From Bacteroidaceae bacterium (GTDB taxonomy: Bacteria; Bacteroidota; Bacteroidia; Bacteroidales; Bacteroidaceae): a stretch of 64,000 nt of DNA. The position numbers were made by a program, and so were the translations under genes. The stretch spans positions 51,203-115,202 of the forward strand of contig JAFYNL010000022.1 of the NCBI GenBank assembly GCA_017548075.1, in the 5' to 3' direction. Positions 27,647 to 37,854 of the stretch are shown here, piece after piece. How positions within the stretch are numbered: the first letter of the stretch is position 1; each line of letters begins with the position of its first letter. A model generated the notes under the pieces. That model searched no databases and was not told the DNA's origin. It saw only the letters and a list, made by a program, of their open reading frames with translations.

Positions 27647-29995
27647 TTATTCTTGTTCTTTCTCTTTTTCTTTGTCTATTTCGGGCTCGCCAATCTTTTG
27701 GGGAGACTCTTTAGTGGCATTTTCTAATTTTTTGCCAATCTCTTTTTTGATTGGTCCTTCGCCTTGCTTTGCATCAGATTGTTTCTCGCGAGGTCCTGTT
27801 GGTCGTTGTTTCTCGTCCCTTGGCCTTTGTACTTTTTCTGCAACCTGTTTCTTCTCCTTTGGCTCTGTTTCTTGTCCCACCTTAACTTCAGGCTCTTTTT
27901 CAGAGGCTGCCGCTTCCGAACCTCCTTGAGTTGCAGCTTGGCCGGCTTCATCTAATTCTTTCTCAATTTCTTCCTTGCCTCCTGCACTGGGAGCCTGCTC
28001 AGATTCTTGTGGTTTCTTTTCTGAGTCGAAAAGTTTGTAAGTTGTCCTCAGCACTTTAAACTCTGTGCGGCGGTTGAGTGCGTGACAAATCTCTTGTTTC
28101 TCTTCGTTGTCGAGGGCGAGGATGAAAGCTTCGGTCAGAGTGTCGCCTTCATTGAGGAAGTCGTAGGTGGCAGCAATCTTGCGTGTTACTATCTTGGGGC
28201 GCTTCTCGCCATAACCCTTTGGCGTGAGTCGAAGGGTGTCGATGCCGTGAGTTATGAGGTAGTTGACGACGCTCTCAGCACGCCTTTGCGAGAGTTTTTC
28301 ATTATACTCATCCTTACCGCGGAAGTCACAATGCGAGGAGAGTTCGATGGTGACGTTGGGATTTTCGTTCAGGAGGTCCACGAGACTATCGAGAGCCAGG
28401 CAAGAGCTTTCCAACAAAGCTGCTGAGTCGAACTCGTAGAAGATGTTGCGAATGAGCACAGGATTCTCGATACTTGCCAATGGGAACTGCAAGACGTACT
28501 CCTGACTCACACTACTTGTATCGACGCTCAGCTCCTCTTTATGATTGAGGTAACCTTTGCAAGTTCCGAGGAAGACATAATCGACATTTGGCTTCACTTC
28601 CTGCTCGAAACTGCCGTCGCCTCGCACACTCAACTTGAGATAAGTGCCATCGTTGCCCACCATATAAACGAGGCCTTCAGGCAGTTCGTAGCCGTCTTTC
28701 TCGTAAACCCAGCCTTTGACGGTTTGAATGACCTCTGGATGCTCGAACGACATAATGTGGTCCCAGCCTCTTGCATCGCCTCTGTTTGTGGAGAAGTAAC
28801 CTCGATTGTGAAGTCCTTCGAAGGTCATTCCAAAGTCGTCGCCGCTGGAGTTCATCGGGTATTTGAGGTTCTCGAGCGTCCAAACTCCAAGACTATCGCA
28901 TTCTGCTTTGATGATATCGAGCCCGCCCATACCTACATGACCATTGCTCGAGAAGTAGAATTCGCCATTAGGACGGAAAACGGGGAACATTTCGTCGCCA
29001 GGCGTGTTGATAGGGTATCCAGCATTCTCTACGCCTCCCAATCCGTGGTCGGTAAGCGCAATCTTCCAGATGTCGAAACCTCCTTGCCCACCAGGCATAT
29101 CGCTCGTAAAGTAAAGCCATTGTCCATCGGGCGAAACGGCTGGATGAGCATAGCTGGAAAGTGTGTCTTTACTGATTTGCAGAAGTTGTGGCTTGCTCCA
29201 AGAAGCATCACTACGAGAACTGGTGTAAATCTGAGCATAACGCGGATAATCAGCATCGTAGGTGCAAACGGTCAGATACATTGTCTTTCCGTCAGGTGAG
29301 AAGCAACAGGTTCCCTCTTCGTATTCGCTGTTCAAGTCGCCTTCAACAGGTTCGACTGGCTCCCATTTGCCTTTGTCGTTTTTCTTAGTAAAGAAGATGT
29401 CTGCGCTTTTGGTTCCCGTGATGCCGCTTATCTCGTTGCCTTTTGACTCGTTGCGAGTGCTGGTGAAGTAAAGCATGTCGCTATCATCGCCAAGAAGGGC
29501 AGGGCAGAAATCGCTTCTACGGCTTGTCAGGATAGGTTCCTTCTTAACTGAGTAAAGCGAAAATGTGTTCTTCCACTTTGGCGCAAGTTCGCATCCAAGC
29601 AATCCATTTGTGGCAAGAGTGTCGCCAGGAACCTTCTCGAGGAAAGCTGTGTAGGCCTTAATGGCACTCTTGTAGTCGCCATTCTTTTGATGAAGTTGTC
29701 CGAGATAAAGCAAAGCCATCGAGTCGGGATAACCGTAGCGAACGGCATTCTGATAAGCTCCGATAGCCTTTGCGGTATAGTTGATGCGACGATAACATTG
29801 AGCCATCTTCCATGCTCGCTGTCCTCGCTTTTCTTTGTCCTTCGTTTGAGTCCGTGAATAGGCCTTCTTGTACTCGGCAGAAGCATCGAAATATTCGCCA
29901 ATAGAATAGAACTGGTCGCCTTTCTTTACGTGCACTTCGGGGGTGCAGGCTGAGATAAGGAGTACAAGAAGAATGTATCGTAGAAGAGTCTTCAT
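27647..29995 (-). CDS. porE: PorE-like OmpA-family lipoprotein (type IX secretion)
   Basis: A 782-residue lipoprotein: signal LLVLLISAC with the lipidated Cys17, TPR region (~20-130), WD40/PD40 beta-propeller (~165-420, repeats such as ALLGDDSDMLYFTS and FRPNGEFYFSSNG), a carboxypeptidase-regulatory-like domain (~430-505) and an OmpA-like peptidoglycan-binding domain (~530-640, SHCDFRGKDEYNEKLSQRRA). This order matches PorE of the type IX secretion system, which anchors the apparatus to peptidoglycan. Unusual is a C-terminal tail of ~100 residues rich in Glu, Lys, Gln and Pro (~675-782). It is downstream of topB and probably co-transcribed. Other OmpA/WD40 proteins share this layout, so PorE identity is likely, not certain. 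Confidence 0.78.
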   Translation of the reverse strand: MKTLLRYILLVLLISACTPEVHVKKGDQFYSIGEYFDASAEYKKAYSRTQTKDKEKRGQRAWKMAQCYRRINYTAKAIGAYQNAVRYGYPDSMALLYLGQLHQKNGDYKSAIKAYTAFLEKVPGDTLATNGLLGCELAPKWKNTFSLYSVKKEPILTSRRSDFCPALLGDDSDMLYFTSTRNESKGNEISGITGTKSADIFFTKKNDKGKWEPVEPVEGDLNSEYEEGTCCFSPDGKTMYLTVCTYDADYPRYAQIYTSSRSDASWSKPQLLQISKDTLSSYAHPAVSPDGQWLYFTSDMPGGQGGFDIWKIALTDHGLGGVENAGYPINTPGDEMFPVFRPNGEFYFSSNGHVGMGGLDIIKAECDSLGVWTLENLKYPMNSSGDDFGMTFEGLHNRGYFSTNRGDARGWDHIMSFEHPEVIQTVKGWVYEKDGYELPEGLVYMVGNDGTYLKLSVRGDGSFEQEVKPNVDYVFLGTCKGYLNHKEELSVDTSSVSQEYVLQFPLASIENPVLIRNIFYEFDSAALLESSCLALDSLVDLLNENPNVTIELSSHCDFRGKDEYNEKLSQRRAESVVNYLITHGIDTLRLTPKGYGEKRPKIVTRKIAATYDFLNEGDTLTEAFILALDNEEKQEICHALNRRTEFKVLRTTYKLFDSEKKPQESEQAPSAGGKEEIEKELDEAGQAATQGGSEAAASEKEPEVKVGQETEPKEKKQVAEKVQRPRDEKQRPTGPREKQSDAKQGEGPIKKEIGKKLENATKESPQKIGEPEIDKEKEKEQE

Positions 29996-30022
29996 ATTAT
30001 ATATAACGTATAAAGACTTCTT

Positions 30023-31948
30023 TTATTGTATTGTGGATGCAGTCTTGTTTCCTTTCAGGACGGCAAGAACGATGTCCGAAACCATTTGCTTGAGTTCGTC
30101 GAGGAAGGTTTTGGCTTCGTATTCGTGACGCTCTATCTGACGAAGTTTCTTCTCCCATCTACCTGTAAGTTCTGCGCTCTTGAGTAGTTCTTCCTGAATG
30201 AGGTCGATGAGTTCAAAGCCCGTCTGGGTAGGATGTAGCGAAGAACGTTCTCTGCGAATATAGTGTCGACGAATGAGTGTTTCTATGATGGCAGCTCTTG
30301 TGCTTGGGCGTCCGATTCCATTCTCCTTGAGGGCATCACGAAGTTCCTCATCTTCCACAAACTTGCCAGCTGTTTCCATTGCTCGCAGCAAAGTGGCGTC
30401 GGTATAGGGCTTGGGAGGCGTTGTCCATTTTTCGGAAAGCGAAGGAATATGAGGTCCGCTTTCTCCCTTCTCGAAGATGGGTAGCGAGTCTTGTTCCTCT
30501 TCGTCCTCATTCGTTTCAACCTTCTTCTTGAAGACGACCTTCCAACCTTCCTCGATAATCACTTTGCCTGTGGTTCGGAAAAGAATACTCTCTTTTTCAT
30601 CCTTCTTCACTTCGCCCATCACGGTTGTCGTCTCGAACTTGCAATCGTCGTAAAACGCTGCAATAAAGGCTCTTGCAACAAGGTCGAAGACTTTCTGCTC
30701 GAGTTCTGTGAGGCTTTGAGGAATGACGCCGGTTGGGATGATTGCGTGGTGGTCCGTTACTTTCGAGTTGTCGAAAACCTTCTTCGACTTGCGCAAAGGC
30801 TTTCCTCCACCAAGCGGACGAATGAGGTCTGCGTAAGGCGCTATTCCAGCAAACTTGGTTTGATAGAGTCCGTTCATCGTTTGAGGACATTTCGCATACA
30901 CATCATCGGGCAGGAAAGTCGTATCAACTCGAGGATAAGTCGTAACTTTCTTCTCGTAAAGACTCTGTATGATAGATAATGTCTGCTCGGCTGAAAGCCC
31001 AAGTTTCTTGTTGCAATCCACCTGAAGTCCAGTCAAATCATAAAGTCTTGGCGGGGCTTCCGTGCCTTTCTTCTTTTCGACGGAAAGAACTGTGAAAGGC
31101 TTTTCCTTGATGAGGTCTAGGATGGCGTTACCTTCGGCTTCTGTGGCATATTCTAGAGGCTTGTAGATGATGCCTTTTGGCTTCTGTTTCTTGCCCTTCT
31201 CGGCGGCAGCGGCAACATTCGCAGCATCTTCCGCCTCAGCCTCTTCATCCCTTTCAATCGCGTTGAATTTGGTGTCTCGATAAAGAGTTGAAAGCACCCA
31301 TGACTGACGCGGAACGAAGTTGTCTATCTCCCTTTGACGAGCCACAACAAGGGCGAGGGTAGGGGTTTGCACTCGACCAACGCTGAGAACTTGACGCTTT
31401 CCTGCAGCGAACTTCTGCGTATAGAGTCGCGTCGCATTCATTCCTAGCAGCCAATCTCCGATAGCTCGCATCAGTCCTGCTTCGTAAAGCCCTTGATAAG
31501 CACTCTGGTCTTTGAGGGTTTGGAAGCCTTCGCGAATAGCTTCTTCTGTCAGACTATTTACCCAAAGTCGCTTGACTGGACACTTTGCCCCAGCCTTTTG
31601 CATCACCCATCTTTGGATAAGCTCACCTTCTTGCCCAGCATCGCCGCAGTTTATGATTTCATCGGCACTTTGCATCAGTTTCTCGATGATGTGGAACTGC
31701 TTCTCCACACCTTTGTCTTGCTTGAGTTTTATGCCAAATCGAGGAGGAATCATAGGCAATTGTCCCAGACTCCAACTCTTCCAAACAGGCGTATATTCAT
31801 GAGGTTCCTTCAGTTCGCAAAGGTGGCCAAAAGTCCAAGTCACCTGATATCCGTTTCCTTCCAGGTAACCGTCCTTTTGCGTATTTGCTCCCAGAACATG
31901 GGCTATTTCGCGAGCCACAGAAGGCTTCTCGGCGATACAAACTATCAT
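30023..31948 (-). CDS. topB: DNA topoisomerase III
   Basis: A 641-residue type IA topoisomerase. The Toprim domain includes an initial EKPSVAREIA (7-16) and CGDAGQEGE (101-109), SVGRVQTPTLAL at 189-200, and the catalytic Tyr338 in TTYPRVDT. The C-terminal region has GIGRPSTRAAIIETL. It relaxes and decatenates DNA through single-strand passage. A charged insertion at ~232-258 and absence of C-terminal zinc motifs are minor features of this subgroup. It is divergent from the GT2 gene and precedes porE by 27 bp. A second topB copy often sits on conjugative elements, but no such element is seen here. Confidence 0.93.
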   Translation of the reverse strand: MIVCIAEKPSVAREIAHVLGANTQKDGYLEGNGYQVTWTFGHLCELKEPHEYTPVWKSWSLGQLPMIPPRFGIKLKQDKGVEKQFHIIEKLMQSADEIINCGDAGQEGELIQRWVMQKAGAKCPVKRLWVNSLTEEAIREGFQTLKDQSAYQGLYEAGLMRAIGDWLLGMNATRLYTQKFAAGKRQVLSVGRVQTPTLALVVARQREIDNFVPRQSWVLSTLYRDTKFNAIERDEEAEAEDAANVAAAAEKGKKQKPKGIIYKPLEYATEAEGNAILDLIKEKPFTVLSVEKKKGTEAPPRLYDLTGLQVDCNKKLGLSAEQTLSIIQSLYEKKVTTYPRVDTTFLPDDVYAKCPQTMNGLYQTKFAGIAPYADLIRPLGGGKPLRKSKKVFDNSKVTDHHAIIPTGVIPQSLTELEQKVFDLVARAFIAAFYDDCKFETTTVMGEVKKDEKESILFRTTGKVIIEEGWKVVFKKKVETNEDEEEQDSLPIFEKGESGPHIPSLSEKWTTPPKPYTDATLLRAMETAGKFVEDEELRDALKENGIGRPSTRAAIIETLIRRHYIRRERSSLHPTQTGFELIDLIQEELLKSAELTGRWEKKLRQIERHEYEAKTFLDELKQMVSDIVLAVLKGNKTASTIQ

Positions 31949-31968
31949 TTGTCGTTCGTTTTTCTCTG

Positions 31969-31976
31969 CAAATATA
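31969..31976 (-). promoter_or_regulatory. Putative -7 element of topB
   Basis: The minus strand reads TATATTTG, 21 bp upstream of the topB ATG. No clear TTTG is present at -33. Confidence 0.45.
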
Positions 31977-32020
31977 CAAAAAAACTGCGAATAGTGAACT
32001 AAGAATTATGAATTATTTTG

Positions 32021-32028
32021 TACCTTTG
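32021..32028 (+). promoter_or_regulatory. Putative -7 element of the GT2 gene
   Basis: TACCTTTG lies 8 bp before the ATG at 32037, so the leader would be very short. AATTATGAATTA just upstream is a common short repeat word. No -33 element was found. Confidence 0.4.
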
Positions 32029-32036
32029 CACTGAAT

Positions 32037-32891
32037 ATGAAGCCACTCATCTCTTTCATCATCACTTATCATAATGAGCCGGAAGCCCTGCTGAAAGCTT
32101 GTTTGGAGAGTGTTAGGGCACTTCGTCTTGCTGGGAATGAAGCGGAAATTATTGTGGTTGATGATGGGAGCGAAGTACGGCCAGAAGGGGATTTTCTTTA
32201 TGTTCATCAAGAGCAGTCTGGTCTTTCTATGGCTCGAAATACTGGCCTCAGTCATGCTCAAGGCCAATATATTCAGTTTGTGGATGCAGACGATTGTCTG
32301 ATTCCTCCTGTTTATGAAGCAGTTCTCGAGCATTTGAGGAAGGGTTTGCCCGACCTTTTGCTCTTCAAGATTAGCAATATAAATAATGTATACGAAATGG
32401 GGGCTGCTCCTCGAAAAAGTTCTGGAGTTGATTTCCTTCAGAACCACAATCTTCGAGCTTCGGCTTGTGCCAATGTCTTTCGTCGAGAGATTTTGGGCGA
32501 TTTACGCTTCCAACCTGGTCTACTTCATGAGGATGAACTCTTCACGCCTCAGCTTTTCTTGAAGGCAAAAACGCTTCTCGAACTTGATGCGAAAGCCTAC
32601 TTCTATCGTCAACATTCGGGCACGATTACAAGCTCGATGTCTTCTGAGAAAATACAAAAAAGGCTGAATGATATCCAATTCATACTCAGTGAATTAAAGT
32701 CTTTAGATGAACCTGTACTTGAACGCAGGATAAGGCAGTTGACTGTCGATTATCTTCAGAAGACTTGGACGCTTACTCATAGCCTTCGAGAGCTTCGAAA
32801 ACGCATGAAGGAACTCCGCAAAGAAGGCTTCCTTCCATTGCCCGTTCGCAGCTATTCTTTGCGATATTTTCTGGCGAGCCTAGTTGCGTAG
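32037..32891 (+). CDS. GT2-family glycosyltransferase
   Basis: A 284-residue GT-A fold glycosyltransferase with N-terminal SFIITYHNEPEALLKACLES, the nucleotide-sugar site VVDDGS (40-45), ARNTGLSHAQG (66-76) and the metal-binding DAD in FVDADD (81-86). It transfers a sugar from a nucleotide donor, probably in surface polysaccharide or protein glycosylation; donor and acceptor are unknown. It stands alone, not in a polysaccharide cluster. No membrane helix is evident. Repeat array D begins 7 bp after its stop. Confidence 0.85.
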   Translation: MKPLISFIITYHNEPEALLKACLESVRALRLAGNEAEIIVVDDGSEVRPEGDFLYVHQEQSGLSMARNTGLSHAQGQYIQFVDADDCLIPPVYEAVLEHLRKGLPDLLLFKISNINNVYEMGAAPRKSSGVDFLQNHNLRASACANVFRREILGDLRFQPGLLHEDELFTPQLFLKAKTLLELDAKAYFYRQHSGTITSSMSSEKIQKRLNDIQFILSELKSLDEPVLERRIRQLTVDYLQKTWTLTHSLRELRKRMKELRKEGFLPLPVRSYSLRYFLASLVA

Positions 32892-32897
32892 TCAAAC

Positions 32898-32990
32898 AAC
32901 CCCAGTTACGTTGGCAAAGTTAACGTGTTACGTTGGCGATTTTAACCTGTTACGTTTGCAATCTTAACGTGTGAAGTTACAAAACTTCAC
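32898..32990. repeat. 22-bp-period repeat array D (4 units)
   Basis: Anchors are at 32914 (GCAAAGTTAAC), 32936 (GCGATTTTAAC), 32958 (GCAATCTTAAC) and 32980, each 22 bp apart. The left end AACCCCAGTTACGTTG is nearly identical to array F. At the right end GTGAAGTT (32971-32978) and AACTTCAC (32983-32990) form an 8-bp hairpin. It lies between GT2 and the lepA promoter. Confidence 0.75.
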
Positions 32991-33038
32991 TAGCCTAGTT
33001 CATGAATTAAATTAAGCGACAAAAATAAAGGTCTTTAT

Positions 33039-33069
33039 TTTGTTTTGTCGTCACTTATTTGTAACTTTG
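33039..33069 (+). promoter_or_regulatory. Promoter of lepA
   Basis: TTTG (33039-33042), 19 bp, then TAACTTTG (33062-33069), a full consensus. It decides for the lepA start at 33094 over the upstream ATG at 33040. Confidence 0.7.
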
Positions 33070-33093
33070 CAACGCAATATATCGATTTTAAAA

Positions 33094-34875
33094 ATGCAAA
33101 ACATACGAAACTTCTGCATCATTGCCCATATAGACCACGGAAAAAGCACTCTGGCAGACCGTTTGCTGGAGTACACAAAGACCATAACCGTGACAAAGGG
33201 GCAGATGCTCGATGATATGGACCTGGAACAGGAGCGTGGAATCACGATTAAGAGCCACGCAATCCAGATGGAATACACGCTTGAGGGGCAGAAATACATC
33301 CTCAACCTTATCGATACTCCGGGCCACGTTGACTTTAGCTACGAGGTGAGCCGAAGCATAGCGGCTTGCGAAGGAGCACTCTTGGTTGTAGATGCCACGC
33401 AAGGTGTTCAGGCTCAAACGATTAGCAACCTCTATATGGCAATCGATCACGACCTTGAAATCATTCCTGTCGTCAATAAATGCGATATGCCGAATGCTAT
33501 GCCGGAAGAGGTTGAGGACGAAATTGTGGACCTGATTGGCTGCAAACACGAGGAAATTATTCGTGCTAGCGGCAAGACGGGAATGGGTGTGGAGGACATT
33601 CTGAGGGCAGTTGTGGAGCGCATTCCAAGTCCGAAAGGCGACGAGAAAGCTCCTCTTCAGGCTCTCATCTTCGACTCTGTCTTCAACTCTTTCCGTGGCA
33701 TAATTGCTTACTTCAAGATTGTAAATGGCACGATGAGAAGCGGAGACCAAGTGCAATTCATCAATACGGGAAAGGAGTACAAAGCCGACGAAATAGGTGT
33801 TCTCAAGATGGATATGGTGCCGCGAAATGTCTTGAAGTGCGGCGATGTGGGTTATATCGTTTCTGGTATCAAGACGGCGACAGAGGTGAAGGTGGGCGAT
33901 ACGATAACGACGGTTGAGAATCCTTGCAAGGAAGCCATTTCGGGTTTCGAGGAAGTAAAGCCGATGGTCTTTGCTGGTGTGTATCCTATTGAGACAGAAG
34001 ACTTTGAGAATCTGCGTGCTTCGCTCGAGAAGTTGCAGCTCAACGATGCTAGCCTGACCTTTACACCCGAGAGTTCTGTGGCTCTTGGCTTTGGTTTCCG
34101 TTGCGGTTTCCTTGGCCTCTTGCACATGGAAATCATTCAGGAAAGGCTCGATAGAGAGTTCAATATGGACGTCATCACAACCGTTCCGAACGTTTCCTAC
34201 CTCGTTTACGACAAGCAGGGGAACATGCAGGAAGTCCACAACCCAAGCGGAATGCCCGACCAGACGCTTATCGACCACATCGAGGAGCCATACATTCACG
34301 CTTCTGTCATCACGACCGCGAACTATATCGGCCCTATTATGACGCTTTGTTTGGGTAAGCGAGGCGAGCTTCTAAAGCAGGAATACATTAGCGGAAACCG
34401 CGTCGAACTGCAATATGCAATGCCTTTGGGCGAGATTGTGATTGACTTCTACGACAAACTGAAGAGCATCAGTAAAGGCTATGCATCGTTCGATTATCAT
34501 CAGTCGGGCTATCGTCCCAGCAAACTCATCAAGATGGATATTCTCCTGAATGGTGAGCCTGTGGATGCGCTCTCCACTTTGACGCATTTCGATAATGCAG
34601 AAAGCTTTGGCAGAAGGATGTGTGAAAAGCTCAAGGAACTCCTTCCTCGTCAGCAATTCGATATTGCCATTCAGGCTGCCATCGGAGCAAAGATTATTGC
34701 TCGAGAAACGGTTAAGCAGGTCAGAAAGGATGTTCTCGCAAAGTGTTATGGAGGCGATGTGAGTCGTAAGCGCAAGCTCCTCGAAAAGCAGAAGAAAGGC
34801 AAGAAACGCATGAAGCAGATAGGCAATGTGCAAGTTCCGCAGAAAGCCTTCCTTGCTGTGCTGAAATTAGATTAA
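33094..34875 (+). CDS. lepA: Elongation factor 4 (LepA), translation back-translocase
   Basis: A 593-residue translational GTPase starting [20 protein letters not shown] (residues 1-20), with P-loop [21 protein letters not shown] (switch II), NKCD for guanine recognition and the C-terminal domain [18 protein letters not shown] typical of LepA. It acts on stalled ribosomes. The start was moved from 33040 to 33094 because a consensus promoter lies between them and because the length (593) fits the family. It heads a plus-strand run of housekeeping genes. Confidence 0.97.
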   Translation: MQNIRNFCIIAHIDHGKSTLADRLLEYTKTITVTKGQMLDDMDLEQERGITIKSHAIQMEYTLEGQKYILNLIDTPGHVDFSYEVSRSIAACEGALLVVDATQGVQAQTISNLYMAIDHDLEIIPVVNKCDMPNAMPEEVEDEIVDLIGCKHEEIIRASGKTGMGVEDILRAVVERIPSPKGDEKAPLQALIFDSVFNSFRGIIAYFKIVNGTMRSGDQVQFINTGKEYKADEIGVLKMDMVPRNVLKCGDVGYIVSGIKTATEVKVGDTITTVENPCKEAISGFEEVKPMVFAGVYPIETEDFENLRASLEKLQLNDASLTFTPESSVALGFGFRCGFLGLLHMEIIQERLDREFNMDVITTVPNVSYLVYDKQGNMQEVHNPSGMPDQTLIDHIEEPYIHASVITTANYIGPIMTLCLGKRGELLKQEYISGNRVELQYAMPLGEIVIDFYDKLKSISKGYASFDYHQSGYRPSKLIKMDILLNGEPVDALSTLTHFDNAESFGRRMCEKLKELLPRQQFDIAIQAAIGAKIIARETVKQVRKDVLAKCYGGDVSRKRKLLEKQKKGKKRMKQIGNVQVPQKAFLAVLKLD

Positions 34876-34904
34876 AAGGTAAAAAGCTAAAACTAAAAAA
34901 CACT

Positions 34905-35549
34905 ATGGACAAACGCCGCGACATAGCTCGGGAAATCTCCCGAATCTACTGCCCTCTAACGCCTCAGGCCATCGAGGTTTTGGGCAACATCCTTGTGCCC
35001 ATGAAGTTCCAGAAAGGCGACACCATTCTGGAGGAAGGTAAAGTATGCCGCGCTCTCTACTTTGTGGAGAAGGGTATGGTCCGGCAGTATTACTACAAGA
35101 ACAAGAAAGATGTAACAGAGCACTTTTCCTTCGAGGGCCGAATCGTCTTTTGCATCGAGAGTTTTCTCAAGCAAGAACCCAGCAGACTCATAGTCGAAGC
35201 GCTCGAAAACACTGTTCTTTATGCCATTCCTTATGATGCGTTCCATACGCTTATGGTTCGCAATCAGGAGATGGAAATGCTCTACCGAAAGATACTGGAG
35301 CACGTTGCCATCAGCAGCCAAGAACATGCTGACAGTCAGCGCTTTGAGAATGCTGCGGAGAGATACGACCGTCTTTTGAGGGAGAAGCCCGAAATCATTC
35401 TCAGGGCTCCAATGGTTCACATCGCCAGCTTCTTGCAGATGACTCCCGAAACGCTTAGCCGAGTTCGCGGAGCAAGTGTGGGAGCTGCAAAGAATACTAC
35501 GCCTCGCGACCAGAACGGAGCTTGGTGGGCAGAAACAAATTTGAAGTAA
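34905..35549 (+). CDS. Crp/Fnr-family transcriptional regulator
   Basis: A 214-residue protein with an N-terminal cyclic-nucleotide-binding beta-roll (~25-120, FQKGDTILEEGKVCRALYF...) and a C-terminal helix-turn-helix (~170-190, HIASFLQMTPETLSRVRG). The effector is unknown; ligand residues typical of cAMP binding in E. coli Crp were not confirmed, and many Bacteroidetes members respond to other signals. No Fe-S cysteine cluster like Fnr's is apparent. It lies 29 bp after lepA and 12 bp before hpt, so it may be co-transcribed with them. Confidence 0.85.
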   Translation: MDKRRDIAREISRIYCPLTPQAIEVLGNILVPMKFQKGDTILEEGKVCRALYFVEKGMVRQYYYKNKKDVTEHFSFEGRIVFCIESFLKQEPSRLIVEALENTVLYAIPYDAFHTLMVRNQEMEMLYRKILEHVAISSQEHADSQRFENAAERYDRLLREKPEIILRAPMVHIASFLQMTPETLSRVRGASVGAAKNTTPRDQNGAWWAETNLK

Positions 35550-35561
35550 AACATAGTTCCT

Positions 35562-36104
35562 ATGCAAAGAAATAAAACCATCAAAGTCAAGGACAAGACT
35601 TTTTCTGTTTCCATTTCCGAGAGAGCGTTAAAGCGTCAAATTAAGCGCATAGCCGAGAAAATCAATCGCGACTACGAAGGTCAGGAACCAGTCTTTCTGG
35701 CTGTCCTCAATGGCTCGTTCATCTTCGCTGCCGACCTCTTGAGGGAGATTGACCTGCCTTGCGAAATCTCGTTCGTGAAGTTGGCATCTTACGAGGGCAC
35801 GAGTTCTACGGGAAGTATCCGCGAAGTGATTGGGCTCAATATCGACATTACCGGCCGACCAGTCATTATTGTCGAGGATATTGTCGACACAGGCCTTACG
35901 ATGGCTCACATGCTCGAGACTTTGCAAAAGCAGAATCCTGCAAGTATCGACATTTGCACGCTCTTGCTCAAGCCTGAAAAACTGCAGGTAAAGCTCGACA
36001 TTCGCTACGTTTGCATGCAGATTCCCGATGACTTTGTGGTGGGTTACGGCCTCGATTACGACGGCTTTGGAAGAAATACGAAGGACATTTATACTATAAT
36101 ATAA
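35562..36104 (+). CDS. hpt: Hypoxanthine phosphoribosyltransferase
   Basis: A 180-residue type I phosphoribosyltransferase with the PRPP-binding motif VIIVEDIVDTGLT (101-113). It makes IMP or GMP from hypoxanthine or guanine in purine salvage. It lies between the Crp-like gene and adk; its stop overlaps the adk ATG by one base (TAATG), so they are translationally coupled. Length is normal. Confidence 0.93.
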   Translation: MQRNKTIKVKDKTFSVSISERALKRQIKRIAEKINRDYEGQEPVFLAVLNGSFIFAADLLREIDLPCEISFVKLASYEGTSSTGSIREVIGLNIDITGRPVIIVEDIVDTGLTMAHMLETLQKQNPASIDICTLLLKPEKLQVKLDIRYVCMQIPDDFVVGYGLDYDGFGRNTKDIYTII

Positions 36105-36682
36105 TGAAGAATATCATCATTTTCGGTGCCCCAGGTTCGGGCAAAGGAACCTACAGCGATGCTATTGTAGAACGTTATGGAATGGGACACATCAGCACAG
36201 GCGATGTGCTTCGTGCAGAAATCAAGAATGGAACAGAACTGGGCAAGATTGCTCAGGGCTATATCTCTAAAGGTCAGCTCATTCCCGATGAACTCATGAT
36301 TGACATCTTGGCAAAGACCTACGATGCTCAGCCTGCAGGCAAGGGCGTTATCTTCGACGGCTTCCCTCGCACTATTGCTCAGGCAGAGGCTCTCAAGAAG
36401 ATGCTTGCCGAGAGAGGTCACGAGCTTGGAATCATGATTGAGTTGGTAGTCGAGGAGGACATTCTGATGTTCCGTCTGCTGCGTCGTGCCAAGGAGCAAG
36501 GCAGAGAAGACGATAACGAAGAGACCATCAAGAATCGCTTCCAGGTTTATCAGAACCAGACTGCTCCCCTGATTGAGTGGTTCGAGAAGGAAGGCATCCG
36601 CAATACTTTCTACTGGGCAAACACTCCCAATAAGGAGGATATGATTGCCTCCATCTTCAAGTTCCTCGATACTCAGAAATAA
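36104..36682 (+). CDS. adk: Adenylate kinase (short form)
   Basis: A 192-residue adenylate kinase with P-loop GAPGSGKGT (8-16), FDGFPRT and the substrate-binding segments. It interconverts AMP, ADP and ATP. It lacks the ~30-residue zinc-type LID insertion found in the longer enzymes, as in many Bacteroidetes. It overlaps hpt and obgE by one base on each side, so purine salvage, adenylate balance and the Obg GTPase are coupled in one transcript. Confidence 0.95.
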   Translation: MKNIIIFGAPGSGKGTYSDAIVERYGMGHISTGDVLRAEIKNGTELGKIAQGYISKGQLIPDELMIDILAKTYDAQPAGKGVIFDGFPRTIAQAEALKKMLAERGHELGIMIELVVEEDILMFRLLRRAKEQGREDDNEETIKNRFQVYQNQTAPLIEWFEKEGIRNTFYWANTPNKEDMIASIFKFLDTQK

Positions 36683-37854
36683 TGGCAGAGAGCAACTTCG
36701 TAGATTACGTCAAGATTTGCTGCCGTTCGGGTAAGGGCGGACGCGGGTCTATGCACATGCACCGAGCCAAATATGTTCCCAATGGCGGACCTGATGGCGG
36801 ACACGGTGGGCGTGGCGGACACGTGTATCTGCGAGGGAACCATAACTATTGGACACTTCTGCACCTCCGTTATGAGCGTCATGTTTTTGCCGGTCACGGA
36901 GGCAATGGAGGTCCAAGCGGAAGCACAGGAGCAGATGGCGAAGACAGATATATCGATGTGCCTTGCGGAACCGTTGTCTATGATGCCGAGACTGGCGAAT
37001 ATCTCTGCGATGTTACCGATGACGGGCAGATTGTGATGCTCCTTAAGGGAGGTCGAGGCGGAATGGGCAACAAGCACTTTGCCACATCTACCAATCAGGC
37101 TCCACGCTATGCTCAGCCTGGCGAACCTATGATGGAGCGAACCGTTATCCTCGAGTTGAAGTTGCTTGCCGATGTCGGACTCGTAGGCTTTCCCAATGCG
37201 GGCAAAAGCACCTTGCTGAGTGCTCTGTCGAGTGCAAAGCCGAAGATTGCAGGCTATCCCTTTACGACGATGGAGCCCTCGCTTGGCATTGTGCCTTACA
37301 GGAACGGACAATCCTTCGTGATGGCCGACATTCCTGGCATCATAGAAGGTGCTTCAGAAGGCAGAGGCTTGGGACTTCGTTTCCTGCGACACATTGAGCG
37401 CAACTCCCTGCTGCTCTTCATGGTGCCGGGCGATACGGACGACATCAAGCACGAGTACGAGGTGCTGCTTGGCGAACTGCGCAACTTCAATCCCGAGATG
37501 CTCGACAAGCAAAGGGTTCTCGCCATAACGAAGAGTGACCTGCTCGACGACGAACTGCAGCAAATGCTCTCCGAAGACCTTCCAGACGACCTGCCTTATG
37601 TCTTCATCAGTGCGGTGACGGGCAGCGGTATCGACAGACTCAAGGATCTGCTTTGGACGGCTCTAAACAGCGAGAGCAACAAGATTGCAGCCATCACGCA
37701 GCAAGAGCGTATCGTGCATAAGAACAAGGACATTGCCGCTTTCCGTCAGGAGATGCTCGACGAGGGCGAGGACGAAGAAATAGAAATCCTCGATGCCGAC
37801 GAAATAGAGGATGTGGACGACCTTGAAGACTTCGTTTACGAGGACGATGAATAA
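36682..37854 (+). CDS. obgE: GTPase Obg/CgtA
   Basis: A 390-residue GTPase with an N-terminal glycine-rich Obg domain (~1-160), then a G domain starting near 170 ([15 protein letters not shown]), with DIPGIIEGA (switch) and TKSD. The acidic C-terminal tail ([17 protein letters not shown]) is typical of Bacteroidetes Obg. It functions in 50S ribosome assembly and stress responses. It overlaps adk by one base and the next gene (pgeF) by 8 bp. Confidence 0.96.
   Translation: MAESNFVDYVKICCRSGKGGRGSMHMHRAKYVPNGGPDGGHGGRGGHVYLRGNHNYWTLLHLRYERHVFAGHGGNGGPSGSTGADGEDRYIDVPCGTVVYDAETGEYLCDVTDDGQIVMLLKGGRGGMGNKHFATSTNQAPRYAQPGEPMMERTVILELKLLADVGLVGFPNAGKSTLLSALSSAKPKIAGYPFTTMEPSLGIVPYRNGQSFVMADIPGIIEGASEGRGLGLRFLRHIERNSLLLFMVPGDTDDIKHEYEVLLGELRNFNPEMLDKQRVLAITKSDLLDDELQQMLSEDLPDDLPYVFISAVTGSGIDRLKDLLWTALNSESNKIAAITQQERIVHKNKDIAAFRQEMLDEGEDEEIEILDADEIEDVDDLEDFVYEDDE

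Noticed and set aside
33040-33093. Extended lepA start at 33040
   Set aside because: A consensus promoter lies between this ATG and the conserved LepA start, so it cannot be translated from that promoter.
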